64,000 nt of DNA from Nocardioides sp. 1609 (GCF_004522105.1 NZ_SPUJ01000004.1:310001-374000); one strand, 5' to 3'; counted from the stretch's first letter, positions 37,424-45,096 are shown. Numbers and translations: made by a program. Notes: a model not told the origin generated them from the letters alone.

Positions 37424-38731
37424 ATGGACGACCTGAGCCCCCGCCCCGGTGACCTCGACGCCATCGAGACGGCGTCGATCGACGAGCTGAGGGCGCTGCA
37501 GACCGAGCGGCTGCGCTGGACGGTGCGGCACGCCTACGACCACGTGCCGCACTACCGGGTGTCGTTCGACGCCGCCGGCGTCCACCCCGACGACGTGCGG
37601 GAGCTCAGCGACCTCGCGCGGCTGCCGTTCACGGCCAAGGCCGACCTGCGCGACAACTACCCGTTCGGGATGTTCGCGGTGCCGCGCGAGCAGGTCGTGC
37701 GGCTCCACGCGTCGTCCGGGACGACGGGCAAGCCGACCGTCGTCGGCTACACCCGCGCCGACGTCGACATGTGGGCCGACGTGGTGGCGCGCAGCATCCG
37801 CGCCGCCGGCGGTCGGGCCGGGCACGTGCTCCACAACGCCTACGGCTACGGGCTGTTCACCGGGGGCCTGGGCGCGCACTACGGCGCCGAGCGGCTCGGC
37901 TGCACCGTCGTCCCCGTCTCCGGCGGGATGACCGAGCGGCAGGTCCAGCTGATCCTCGACTTCCGGCCCGACCTGGTCATGGTGACCCCGTCGTACATGC
38001 TCTCGGTCGTCGACGAGATGGAGCGGCAGGGCGTCGACCCGCGCTCGACGTCGCTGAAGGTCGGCATCTTCGGCGCCGAGCCGTGGACCAACGACATGCG
38101 TCGCGAGATGGAGGAGCGTCTCGACATGCACGCGGTCGACATCTACGGCCTCTCGGAGGTGATCGGCCCCGGCGTCGCCAGCGAGTGCGTCGAGACCAAG
38201 GACGGCCTGCACGTCTGGGAGGACCACTTCTACCCCGAGGTCGTCGACCCGGTCACCGGCGAGGTGCTGCCCGACGGGGAGGAGGGCGAGCTGGTGTTCA
38301 CCTCGCTCACCAAGCAGGCGATGCCGGTGATCCGCTACCGCACCCGCGACCTGACCCGGCTGCTGCCGGGCACCGCGCGCACGATGCGGCGGATGGAGAA
38401 GATCACCGGCCGCACCGACGACATGATCATCCTGCGCGGGGTCAACCTGTTCCCCACCCAGATCGAGGAGCTGATCCTGCGCACGCCCGAGCTGTCGCCG
38501 CACTTCCAGTGCGTGCTCACCCGCGAGGGCAACCTCGACAGCCTCACCGTGCTCGTCGAGCGGAGGGACCACGCGGCGCCCGGCGCGGCGGCGGAGGCCG
38601 GCGTCCGGCTGCGCCAGCTGGTCAAGGCCTCGATCGGGGTGAGCGTCGCCGTCGACGTCGTCGAGCCGGACGCCGTCGAGCGCTCGCTCGGCAAGATGCG
38701 GCGGATCGTCGACCGGCGTCCGAGTCGCTGA
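37424..38731 (+). CDS. paaK: Phenylacetate-CoA ligase PaaK
   Basis: A 435-residue adenylate-forming ligase that activates phenylacetate to phenylacetyl-CoA. The AMP-binding loop is HASSGTTGKPTVVGYT, followed by YGYGLFTGGLGAHYGAERLG, GAEPW, and DIYGLSEVIGPGVASEC. The C-terminal domain contains the hinge region GRTDDMIILRGVN. ATG 37424 follows a CAGGAGTG site formed by the end of paaI. It is the last gene of the operon and converges on the TetR gene. Confidence 0.94.
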   Translation: MDDLSPRPGDLDAIETASIDELRALQTERLRWTVRHAYDHVPHYRVSFDAAGVHPDDVRELSDLARLPFTAKADLRDNYPFGMFAVPREQVVRLHASSGTTGKPTVVGYTRADVDMWADVVARSIRAAGGRAGHVLHNAYGYGLFTGGLGAHYGAERLGCTVVPVSGGMTERQVQLILDFRPDLVMVTPSYMLSVVDEMERQGVDPRSTSLKVGIFGAEPWTNDMRREMEERLDMHAVDIYGLSEVIGPGVASECVETKDGLHVWEDHFYPEVVDPVTGEVLPDGEEGELVFTSLTKQAMPVIRYRTRDLTRLLPGTARTMRRMEKITGRTDDMIILRGVNLFPTQIEELILRTPELSPHFQCVLTREGNLDSLTVLVERRDHAAPGAAAEAGVRLRQLVKASIGVSVAVDVVEPDAVERSLGKMRRIVDRRPSR

Positions 38732-38741
38732 GCCGGCGGCG

Positions 38742-39350
38742 TCAGCCGGGGGCGGCGTCCAGGCCCTCGAAGGCGATCGCCGCGACGGCGGCGGCGACGT
38801 CGTCGGTCGGCACCGGCCCGCTGGCGCGGTACCACTCGACGAGCGAGTTCACCATGCCGAAGATCAGCCGGCTGACGAGGTCGGGGTCGAGGTCGCGGCG
38901 CAGCGCGCCCTCGTCGGTGGCCTGGCGGACCAGCGCCGCGAGCTGCGTGTCGATCGCGCGCCGGCGGCGCAGCGCCGTGCGCTCGGTCTCGCTGTTGCCG
39001 TGCACCCGCAGCAGCAGGGTCACCGCCGACTGGTGCTCCACGAGCACCTCGACGCTGCGCCGGACGACGCCGCGCAGCCGGTCGTACGCCGAACCGCCGG
39101 CCGCCGTCGCCTCGGCCACGGTCGCCTCGAGCTCGTCGAGGGCGAGGTCGAGCGCCTCGGAGAGCAGCTGGTCCTTGGTGGCGACGTGGTGGTAGATCGC
39201 CGACTTGGTGAGGTTCAGCGACTCGGCGATGTCGCCGATGCTGGTGCCGTCGTAGCCCTGGCGGTTGAACAGCTCGATCGCCGCCGCCAGCACCGCCGCC
39301 CGGTCGTGTCCCGGTCGTCCCCGCCGTGTCCCGGACACCGCTTCCCTCAC
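38742..39350 (-). CDS. TetR-family regulator, probable PaaR
   Basis: A 202-residue repressor. The helix-turn-helix is YDGTSIGDIAESLNLTKSAI followed by YHHVATKDQLL, and a ligand-binding domain of about 140 residues follows. Linkage to the paa genes and the palindrome in the paaZ-paaA gap make a phenylacetyl-CoA-responsive PaaR role likely. GTG 39350 is chosen because the helix-turn-helix begins about 25 residues later. Longer frames run through unrelated arginine-rich sequence. Confidence 0.82.
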   Translation of the reverse strand: MREAVSGTRRGRPGHDRAAVLAAAIELFNRQGYDGTSIGDIAESLNLTKSAIYHHVATKDQLLSEALDLALDELEATVAEATAAGGSAYDRLRGVVRRSVEVLVEHQSAVTLLLRVHGNSETERTALRRRRAIDTQLAALVRQATDEGALRRDLDPDLVSRLIFGMVNSLVEWYRASGPVPTDDVAAAVAAIAFEGLDAAPG

Positions 39351-39443
39351 GGGCGAACCCTCGCACACCGCGCCGCGGCGACCCAGCCGAGCACTCGCGG
39401 GGAGGGCCCTGCCGGCGAACGGGACCCCGTCGCCGCGCGGTGC

Positions 39444-39449
39444 TATGGT
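39444..39449 (+). promoter_or_regulatory. -10 element TATGGT of the 51-residue ORF
   Basis: TATGGT lies 6 nt before ATG 39456. Confidence 0.5.
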
Positions 39450-39455
39450 CCGGCC

Positions 39456-39611
39456 ATGGCCCCCTCCTCCTCCGCACGGCAGACGACGGCAGAGCCGTCG
39501 CACGTGCCCTCGGGTGCCGCCCTCCTCGCCATCGAGCTGAGTGAGATCGCCCGCGGCATCCGCGGGCTCGACGTGCTGCGCCGCAGCGTCGACCGCGCCC
39601 CGCCTGCCTGA
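39456..39611 (+). CDS. Small uncharacterised protein (51 residues)
   Basis: A short ORF starting MAPSSSARQTTAEP and ending VDRAPPA, with an amphipathic stretch ALLAIELSEIARGIRGLDVL that could form a helix. The reason for calling it is the well-placed -10 element TATGGT, in the leaderless spacing used by many genes here. It is not recognisable and could be specific to the genus. Confidence 0.4.
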   Translation: MAPSSSARQTTAEPSHVPSGAALLAIELSEIARGIRGLDVLRRSVDRAPPA

Positions 39612-39911
39612 CCCGGTCACCCGAGGTGTGCCGTCCGGAGAGCGTCCCCGCCCCGGTCGCAGCCTGACCCGCACGCCACCCCCGCTCGGCCGCCCGCAGC
39701 GACCGCGCGGGGCGTCCGGCCGCCGGTGACCACCCCCGCCCGCCGCCGTCGTCGATGACGGCGACGGCACCCGTCGCGCCCGCCCGCACCGGGGACCAGC
39801 CGCGCCCGCCGCGGCGTCGTCCGGGTCGTCGGGTCCAGGACCGCGCCCCGCTTCCCCTCTCGCACCGACACCGGGTCGACGAGCCGTCCGCTCGCGCCCC
39901 AGGAGGACACC
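39612..39911. other. Gene-free stretch
   Basis: No coding sequence is supported here. The segment is rich in proline/arginine-type codons in every frame. It presumably carries the promoter of the zinc-finger gene at 39912, whose AGGAGG site is at 39900-39905. No hairpin or repeat stands out. Confidence 0.5.
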
Positions 39912-40445
39912 ATGCCCATCGAGCTCGCCCACGCGAGTGCCTTCCTCGACCGGATCTCCGAGCTGACGACCGCTCTCTCGAACCGACGCGCGTCGCCGGC
40001 GCCCGGGCGTCGGGGTCGCCGGGCCGCCGCCGCCGCGCCGCCGCCCCGGAACACCCCGGCGCGGGTCCCGACCTCAGAGGTCGACCCCGGTCGGGTCGCC
40101 GCGGCCGACCACGTCCCCGCCGCCTCGTTGCTGTCGCGTCGTGAGGGACCCAGGTTCGACGACACCGTCGCGCTGCCCCGGGACCTCCCGCGGCGTCTCG
40201 ACGACGTCATCCGGGCCGCCGGGGCGCAGGTGCGGGCGCTGCCCGAGGCGGAACGGCTGAGCCACCGCACGATCCAGCGGCGTGCGCACGTGGAGCGCGT
40301 CTTCCGACAGGCCCTGCAGGCCCGGGCCCGCCTGGTCGCCGGCACCTACGGCCGGTGCCTGCAGTGCGCGAGACCGATCTCGCTGGCGATCTTGAGCGAG
40401 AAGCCGTGGGCGCCGCGATGCGTCTACTGCGCCCTCGACCTCTGA
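39912..40445 (+). CDS. DksA/TraR-type zinc-finger protein (long)
   Basis: A 177-residue protein whose C-terminus carries a DksA/TraR-like C4 zinc finger: CLQC, 17 residues, CVYC. The middle region (LPRDLPRRLDDVIRAAGAQV and RTIQRRAHVERVFRQALQAR) is helical. The N-terminal 60 residues are a low-complexity proline/alanine/arginine tract. DksA-type proteins enter the RNA polymerase secondary channel, but the conserved DxxDxA tip of DksA is not visible, so this function is uncertain. It precedes a second, shorter zinc-finger gene. Confidence 0.7.
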   Translation: MPIELAHASAFLDRISELTTALSNRRASPAPGRRGRRAAAAAPPPRNTPARVPTSEVDPGRVAAADHVPAASLLSRREGPRFDDTVALPRDLPRRLDDVIRAAGAQVRALPEAERLSHRTIQRRAHVERVFRQALQARARLVAGTYGRCLQCARPISLAILSEKPWAPRCVYCALDL

Positions 40446-40492
40446 CGCCCGCCGCCACCCCCCTCCCACCCCCGACTCGAACCGAGGTCCCC

Positions 40493-40792
40493 ATGACCGC
40501 CACCGAACCCACCACGACCAGCCCGACGAGCCCGGCCTTCCGACTCCTGCTCGACGAGGCCGCGGCCGCGCGGCGACAGCAGCTGGCGTCGCTGTCCGTC
40601 GCGCCCGGCGACGAGGTCGCCGCGGCCCAGCGGGCCGCGCTCGCGCAGACCCTGGCCGACATCGCCGCCGCGCACCGCAGGCTCGACGACCACGACTTCG
40701 GCACCTGCCTACGGTGCCGTCGGCAGATCGCGCCCGAGCGGCTCGAGTTCCGGCCGTGGTCGGCGACGTGCGTCGGGTGTGCGAGCCGGTGA
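40493..40792 (+). CDS. DksA/TraR-type zinc-finger protein (short)
   Basis: A 99-residue protein with a predicted helical hairpin (EAAAARRQQLASLS to TLADIAAAHRRL) and a C-terminal C4 finger: CLRC, 17 residues, CVGC. The finger spacing is identical to that of the preceding gene, pointing to a duplication, while the upstream halves differ. GTGA overlap with the next oxidoreductase gene indicates co-expression. Possible RNA-polymerase modulator by family. The true role is unknown. Confidence 0.72.
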   Translation: MTATEPTTTSPTSPAFRLLLDEAAAARRQQLASLSVAPGDEVAAAQRAALAQTLADIAAAHRRLDDHDFGTCLRCRRQIAPERLEFRPWSATCVGCASR

Positions 40793-42087
40793 GCACCCCG
40801 AGGACGACGGCGCGACCGCGCGACGTCGCGGTCGTGGGGTCGGGCGTCGTCGGGCTGAGCGCGGCGTGGTTCCTGCAGGCCGGCGGCGTCCAGGTCACCG
40901 TCTACGACGCCGAGCCGGAGGCCCGGCCGGCCTCGTGGGGCAACGCGGGGTGGCTCACGCCCGGTCTCACCGCTCCGCTGCCGGAGCCCGACGTCCTGCG
41001 CTACGGGCTGAGGTCCGTCCTCCGGCCGACGTCGCCCGTCTACGTCCCAGTCCGGCCCGACCCGACCCTGTGGCGGTTCCTGGCCGGGTTCGCCCGCCAC
41101 TGCACCCATCGCCGGTGGCACAGCTCGATGCAGGCCTACGCCGGGCTCAACCGGCTGGCGCTGCGAGCCTTCGACGACCTGGCCGACGCGGGCGCGACGG
41201 CGCGGCCGCGGCCGGCGCGACCGTTCCTCGCCTGCTACCGCACCACGCAGGAGGCCTCCTCGATGCTGCGCGAGCTGGCGCGCATCGAGGAGGCCGGCCA
41301 GCGGGTCCACTTCGACTACCTGACCGGGCCGCAGGTGCGTCAGGCGCAGCCGGCCGTCAGCGCCGAGGTCGGAGCCGCGGTGCGGCTCCACGGGCAGCGC
41401 TACCTGCACCCGCCGCGGTTCCTCGCGTCGCTCGGGCAGGCGGTGCGGGGCGCCGGGGGCGAGCACCGTCCCGAGCGCGTCGTCGACGTCGAGACCGAGC
41501 CGAACGCCGCCTGGCTGGTGACGGACACCGGACGGCGGCATCGGCACGAGGCCGTCGTCCTCGCCACGGGCGCGGGTCTCGGTGACCTGGCCCGTGGGTT
41601 CGGGGTCAGGCGCCTCGTGCACCCGGGGCGCGGGTACTCCTTCACCGTCACCGGGACCGACGTCCCCCGCGACCCCGTCTACTTCCCGCACCAGCGGGTG
41701 GCGTGCACGCCGCTCCACGAGCCCGTCGACGGCGGCGAGGCGCCCGCCGGGGACGCCGACCTGCTGCGCGTGGCCGGGATGATGGAGTTCCGTCGCGCGG
41801 GCGAACCCCTCGACGGACGCCGGGTCCGCGCCATCGTCGACGCGGTGCGTCGCTTCCTGCCGGGCGTCGACCTCGACCGTCGGTGGGACGAGTGGGTCGG
41901 CTCGCGGCCCTGCACGACCGACGGCCTGCCGCTGGTCGGCGCCACCGTCTCGCCCCGGGTGTTCGTCGCGGGCGGGCACGGGATGTGGGGGGTCGCCCTC
42001 GGGCCGCTGACCGGCAGGCTGCTGGCCGAGCAGATCACGACCGGCCGCACTCCCGACGTCCTGCGGCCACTCGACCCGCTCCGGTGA
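40789..42087 (+). CDS. DadA-like FAD-dependent D-amino-acid dehydrogenase
   Basis: A 432-residue flavoprotein of the DAO family. The FAD motif is VAVVGSGVVGLSAAWFL near residue 13. Downstream, WGNAGWLTPG matches the SxxNAG-type block of DadA, RYLHPPRFL the substrate region, and GGHGMWGVALGP the C-terminal FAD contact. Such enzymes oxidatively deaminate D-amino acids and pass electrons to quinone. It is translationally coupled to a zinc-finger gene. Other amine oxidations (for example of sarcosine or hydroxyproline) are possible. Confidence 0.8.
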   Translation: MSTPRTTARPRDVAVVGSGVVGLSAAWFLQAGGVQVTVYDAEPEARPASWGNAGWLTPGLTAPLPEPDVLRYGLRSVLRPTSPVYVPVRPDPTLWRFLAGFARHCTHRRWHSSMQAYAGLNRLALRAFDDLADAGATARPRPARPFLACYRTTQEASSMLRELARIEEAGQRVHFDYLTGPQVRQAQPAVSAEVGAAVRLHGQRYLHPPRFLASLGQAVRGAGGEHRPERVVDVETEPNAAWLVTDTGRRHRHEAVVLATGAGLGDLARGFGVRRLVHPGRGYSFTVTGTDVPRDPVYFPHQRVACTPLHEPVDGGEAPAGDADLLRVAGMMEFRRAGEPLDGRRVRAIVDAVRRFLPGVDLDRRWDEWVGSRPCTTDGLPLVGATVSPRVFVAGGHGMWGVALGPLTGRLLAEQITTGRTPDVLRPLDPLR

Positions 42088-42354
42088 TCATCGCTGGCGC
42101 AACCGGGTCCCGGCGAGCAGGGAGCTCCCGAGCGGCGCCAGCGGGTGGGGGAGGCCGCCGGCGTCCTCGGACGTCCCGGCCTCCCGCGTGCCGGGCTCGC
42201 CCGGCGAGCCCGGCGTGCCCTGGGTGCCGCTCGTCCGGTTCCGGCGTCGCGGCCGGGGGAGGAGGTCGGCGGCCGCGAGGGTGCCCACGGTCAGGATGGT
42301 GGTGACCGCGATCGCCATGGCGATCAGCGCGATCAGGTGGCTGGTGTCGGTCAT
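42088..42354 (-). CDS. Small single-span membrane protein
   Basis: An 88-residue protein with one membrane segment (LIALIAMAIAVTTILTVGTL) near the N-terminus, then a basic PRPRRRNR stop-transfer and a Gly/Pro/Ser-rich cytosolic tail. ATG 42354 has an AAGGAGA site. It is divergent from a TetR gene across a palindrome, so it is probably that regulator's target. Its 3' end abuts the stop of the DadA-like gene. No family recognised. Confidence 0.6.
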   Translation of the reverse strand: MTDTSHLIALIAMAIAVTTILTVGTLAAADLLPRPRRRNRTSGTQGTPGSPGEPGTREAGTSEDAGGLPHPLAPLGSSLLAGTRLRQR

Positions 42355-42386
42355 GTGGTCTCCTTGGGTCGACAGCTACTTATATA

Positions 42387-42402
42387 ACGCTACGCGTAGC
42401 GT
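42387..42402. promoter_or_regulatory. 16-bp perfect palindrome between TetR and membrane-protein genes
   Basis: ACGCTACGCGTAGCGT is its own reverse complement. It is flanked by TATATA (42381-42386) and TAGTTA (42402-42407), AT-rich -10 candidates for the two divergent genes. This is the arrangement of an autoregulatory TetR operator. Confidence 0.65.
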
Positions 42403-42425
42403 AGTTATTTCCGGTGAAGGACGCC

Positions 42426-43070
42426 ATGAACTCCTCCGTGCCGCGACCCGGTCGGCCACGTGACCCCGCCAGCGACCGGCGCATCCACGACGCGGTGCTG
42501 AGCCTCCTGCGCGAGCGCGGCCCGCAGGCCGTGACGGTCGAGTCGGTCGCCGCCGCCTCCGGGGTCGCGAAGACGACGATCTACCGGCGCTTCGCCGATC
42601 GACAGGCCCTGCTCGACGCGACCCTGCGCGCCGCGGTCCACGTGCCGGAGGAGCCGCCCGACGTCGCACCCCGCGAGAAGGTGCGCTGGGCGATGGACCT
42701 GACCTGGCGCCAGATGGGCGACGTCCTGGGGCGCGGCGGCCTCGCGGCCGTGATCGGCGACCTCGACCGCGAGTTCACCGCCCTGTTCCGCAGCGTCCTG
42801 ACGCCGTCCGCCGAGGTGCTCGTCCGCCTCGTCCGGGAGGACGTCGCCGCGGGCGAGCTCCGGGCCGACCTCGATGCCGACGCCGCCGTGAGCCTGCTCG
42901 TCGGGGCGTACCTCGGCGAGCTGCTGCGCCGGGGCGAGGTGGCCCCCACGTTCGCCGACCAGTGCCTCGACCTGGTGTGGACGGCCATGTCCCCGGTGTC
43001 CCCGGTGTCCCCGGTGTCGCCGGTGTCGCCGGTGTCCCCGGCGTCGCCGGCGTCGCCGGACCACGCCTGA
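42426..43070 (+). CDS. TetR-family transcriptional regulator
   Basis: A 214-residue regulator. The N-terminal helix-turn-helix is AVTVESVAAASGVAKTTIYR followed by RFADRQALLD. The C-terminal part fits the TetR ligand domain, and the last 25 residues are an SPV/SPA repeat encoded by a 9-bp tandem repeat. ATG 42426 has AAGGA 4 nt upstream. GTG 42414 is the alternative. The adjacent palindrome is the probable operator for itself and the small membrane protein. Confidence 0.83.
   Translation: MNSSVPRPGRPRDPASDRRIHDAVLSLLRERGPQAVTVESVAAASGVAKTTIYRRFADRQALLDATLRAAVHVPEEPPDVAPREKVRWAMDLTWRQMGDVLGRGGLAAVIGDLDREFTALFRSVLTPSAEVLVRLVREDVAAGELRADLDADAAVSLLVGAYLGELLRRGEVAPTFADQCLDLVWTAMSPVSPVSPVSPVSPVSPASPASPDHA
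42990..43061. repeat. 9-bp tandem repeat in the TetR coding sequence
   Basis: Eight units of TCCCCGGTG and close variants (TCGCCGGTG, TCCCCGGCG, TCGCCGGCG) encode five SPV units, two SPA and SPD. Unit length is a multiple of three, so copy changes would alter tail length without a frameshift. Confidence 0.85.
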
Positions 43071-43113
43071 CCGGGCGCCGGCGTCCTCCGGCGGGTTCGG
43101 GTCGGGCGCGCCG

Positions 43114-43902
43114 TCAGGTCGCCGGCGCGAGCGGGGTCGTGCGGCCCCGCCACCACGCGAGGAGCGCCACGGCGGCCAGGACCAGCGCGGCCGCGACGGC
43201 CAGCACGGCGACCGGGCGGGTGCCGTCGGAGGCGCCGGTGACGGCCACGCCGACGAGCGCCCAGCAACCGGCGGCGGCGTAGGCCGAGGCCCCGCGGGCC
43301 AGGAGGGTGACGCCGACGAGCGAGAGGGACGCGACGACCAGGACGACCGCCTGCCACCCGACCTGGTCGGCCTCGAGGCCCGTGTTGTCGACCAGCGCGG
43401 TCGAGACGTTGAGGTAGAACGCGGCGGTCACCCACCCCCCGAACAGGCCGACGGCCACGCCGGTCGCCACCGCGAGGCCGGTCGAGGTCACCCGGCCTCG
43501 GGCGGTCAGCACCGCGTCGACCGCGGCGACGAGCATCACCAGCAGCACCGCTGCCGTGCCGAGGCTGCTGTCCGCCCCGGCCACGGCGATCCAGACGGCC
43601 GCGGCGAGGTAGAGCACCACCTGGTCGACCTGCAGCCTGCGCGGGACGGCCTCGGCCCCGTGGAGGAGCACCCACACCGCCTGCACGATCGCCGCGGTGT
43701 AGATGACGCCCCAGATCGAGAAGGCCCAGCCGGGCGGGGTGATGAGGAGGTCGGGTCCGGACCCGGCGCCCGGCGAGCTGCCCGGACCGTTGATGGTCAC
43801 GACCGGCGCGACGACCTGCGCCACCGAGGCCGCGAGGACCGCCCACGCCAGCGGGCGGGTGCCACGGGGGACGTCGGTACCGGTGTCGCCGGAGCCACTC
43901 AT
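43114..43902 (-). CDS. TspO/MBR-related multi-pass membrane protein
   Basis: A 262-residue protein with about seven hydrophobic segments. The stretch LLITPPGWAFSIWGVIYTA matches the P-P-x-W-x-F-x-x-x-W-x-x-x-Y pattern of the tryptophan-rich sensory (TspO/MBR) superfamily. Length exceeds classic TspO (about 160), as seen in a larger subgroup of the family. TspO proteins bind porphyrins and other hydrophobic ligands. The role here is unknown. TAGGCT lies 6 nt before the ATG, so it should be leaderless. Confidence 0.62.
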   Translation of the reverse strand: MSGSGDTGTDVPRGTRPLAWAVLAASVAQVVAPVVTINGPGSSPGAGSGPDLLITPPGWAFSIWGVIYTAAIVQAVWVLLHGAEAVPRRLQVDQVVLYLAAAVWIAVAGADSSLGTAAVLLVMLVAAVDAVLTARGRVTSTGLAVATGVAVGLFGGWVTAAFYLNVSTALVDNTGLEADQVGWQAVVLVVASLSLVGVTLLARGASAYAAAGCWALVGVAVTGASDGTRPVAVLAVAAALVLAAVALLAWWRGRTTPLAPAT

Positions 43903-43908
43903 CCGACG

Positions 43909-43914
43909 AGCCTA
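43909..43914 (-). promoter_or_regulatory. -10 element TAGGCT of the TspO-like gene
   Basis: Minus-strand TAGGCT, 6 nt before ATG 43902. Confidence 0.55.
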
Positions 43915-43984
43915 CCCAGGGTGACCGGCCGGGCTCGGCGCGCGACGGCCGCCCGGGTGGGCCCCGGGCGCGCGCCACGCTGGG

Positions 43985-44057
43985 TAGGCCCCGTGGGACT
44001 CGAACCCACAACCTAAGGATTAAAAGTCCTCAGCTCTGCCAATTGAGCTAGGGGCCC
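43985..44057 (-). tRNA. tRNA-Lys(TTT)
   Basis: Minus-strand acceptor arms GGGCCCC and GGGGCCT pair (terminal G-U), D-arm GCTC/GAGC, anticodon stem GAGGA/TCCTT with loop CTTTTAA (anticodon TTT), and T-arm GTGGG-TTCGAGT-CCCAC. CCA is not encoded. Confidence 0.94.
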
Positions 44058-44231
44058 CTCGCAGCGCTGACGCTACCGAACCCCGCCGTTCCCGGGAGCA
44101 CGACGTCGTCCCGGCCCCTGCCGAGGCCGCGCAGATCCGCGTGGTTGAGCGGATCGACCGATCTGTGGGCCAGGTCACGCGCCCGTCATCCGACGTTCAC
44201 CCGTTCGGTTCCACAAACTCGGCCGCAGGGG

Positions 44232-44262
44232 TTGATTCGGGCGCGGCCGTGCTTGGTAGTCT
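44232..44262 (+). promoter_or_regulatory. Candidate promoter of the cold-shock gene
   Basis: TTGATT at 44232-44237 and TAGTCT at 44257-44262 with a 19-bp spacer would start transcription near 44269, giving a leader of about 160 nt before the ATG at 44430. Confidence 0.5.
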
Positions 44263-44269
44263 CAGCAGC

Positions 44270-44382
44270 GCAACAGGTGAAGTTCCAGCTGGTCTGACGC
44301 CTAAGGAGTACGTGATCCAACGGCGTTTCTGGTTTGTGGTGTCATCCCATGGGTCGGAGCGACGTGTCACCGCACCTGTTGC
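44270..44382 (+). promoter_or_regulatory. Structured 5' leader of the cold-shock mRNA
   Basis: GCAACAGGTG at 44270-44279, right at the predicted RNA 5' end, is perfectly complementary to CACCTGTTGC at 44373-44382, about 50 nt before the start codon. The two could form a closing stem over 93 nt. The length of the leader is similar to that of known cspA mRNAs, whose leaders act as temperature-sensing elements. Function is inferred. The rest of the gap from 44058 shows no gene. Confidence 0.5.
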
Positions 44383-44429
44383 GGGTCGCTGAAGTGGCGG
44401 CTCTCGCCCCGACGAAGGAGAAATGAGCA

Positions 44430-44633
44430 ATGGCTCAGGGCACCGTGAAGTGGTTCAACGCTGAGAAGGGCTTCGGCTTCATCGCGCAGGAGGACGGCGG
44501 CGACGACGTCTTCGTGCACTACTCGGCGATCCAGACCCAGGGCTACAAGTCCCTGGACGAGAACCAGAAGGTCGAGTTCGACGTCACGCAGGGCCCCAAG
44601 GGTCCGCAGGCCGAGAACGTCCGCCCGGCCTGA
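44430..44633 (+). CDS. Cold-shock domain protein
   Basis: A 67-residue RNA/ssDNA-binding protein. RNP1 reads KGFGFI and RNP2 VFVHYSAI, preceded by the usual [13 protein letters not shown] start. It acts as an RNA chaperone. AAGGAG precedes the ATG by 9 nt. The long leader suggests post-transcriptional control, although the protein could also be a constitutive Csp. A strong terminator follows. Confidence 0.96.
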   Translation: MAQGTVKWFNAEKGFGFIAQEDGGDDVFVHYSAIQTQGYKSLDENQKVEFDVTQGPKGPQAENVRPA

Positions 44634-44659
44634 TCCCGGCTGGTCGACCGACCACTAGC

Positions 44660-44691
44660 GACGAGGCCCCGCCGTTCGGCGGGGCCTCGTC
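44660..44691 (+). terminator. Terminator of the cold-shock gene
   Basis: Arms GACGAGGCCCCGCC and GGCGGGGCCTCGTC form a perfect 14-bp stem around GTTC. Confidence 0.85.
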
Positions 44692-44799
44692 TGCGTCCCG
44701 AGGAGGGTGCGGGGCCCGGGTGCGACCTGGTCAGGCATGGCCCGTGCGGAACTCTCCGAATCACCCCGAATAACCATGAACCGGACGAGCGGGACCACG

Positions 44800-44805
44800 T
44801 AGTCT
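44800..44805 (+). promoter_or_regulatory. Candidate -10 element TAGTCT of the 57-residue ORF
   Basis: Identical to the -10 proposed for the cold-shock gene. It would give a leader of about 40 nt with a GGGAGCGGGGGG purine run before the ATG. Confidence 0.4.
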
Positions 44806-44850
44806 GGACGGGACCACATCAGGCGCGGCGATCGGGAGCGGGGGGCCACG

Positions 44851-45024
44851 ATGTACGACCAGTTCGACGTGTCCCTCGAGGACGTCGACCTGCTCGGCGA
44901 GGTCGAGCTCACCACCAACCTGATCATCGCTGCGAGCGAGTCCGAGGACCGTCTCGCCGTCGACGAGATCGACCGGATCCTGGGCGTCGTCCCCGAGCCG
45001 CCGCGACCCCGCAGCGAGAGCTGA
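44851..45024 (+). CDS. Small acidic protein (57 residues), unknown function
   Basis: A short ORF beginning MYDQFDVSLEDVDLL with a purine-rich ribosome-binding region just upstream. It is highly acidic. ELTTNLIIAASESEDRL and VDEIDRILGV look like two helices, the second with the hydrophobic spacing of a small interaction motif. The codon pattern is typical of real high-GC genes, with G/C at nearly all third positions. It resembles short actinobacterial proteins I have seen but cannot name. Confidence 0.62.
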   Translation: MYDQFDVSLEDVDLLGEVELTTNLIIAASESEDRLAVDEIDRILGVVPEPPRPRSES

Positions 45025-45096
45025 CGCGGCCGAGCCTGCGAGGCTGCGTCGTCGGCGCTCGCTGGTGCTCGTTCCCTCGACCTCCGTTGCGCCGGG

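Noticed and set aside
44141-44430. Short frames in both directions in the cold-shock leader
   Set aside because: Lower GC at third positions, no ribosome-binding site, and they cover the predicted promoter and structured leader.
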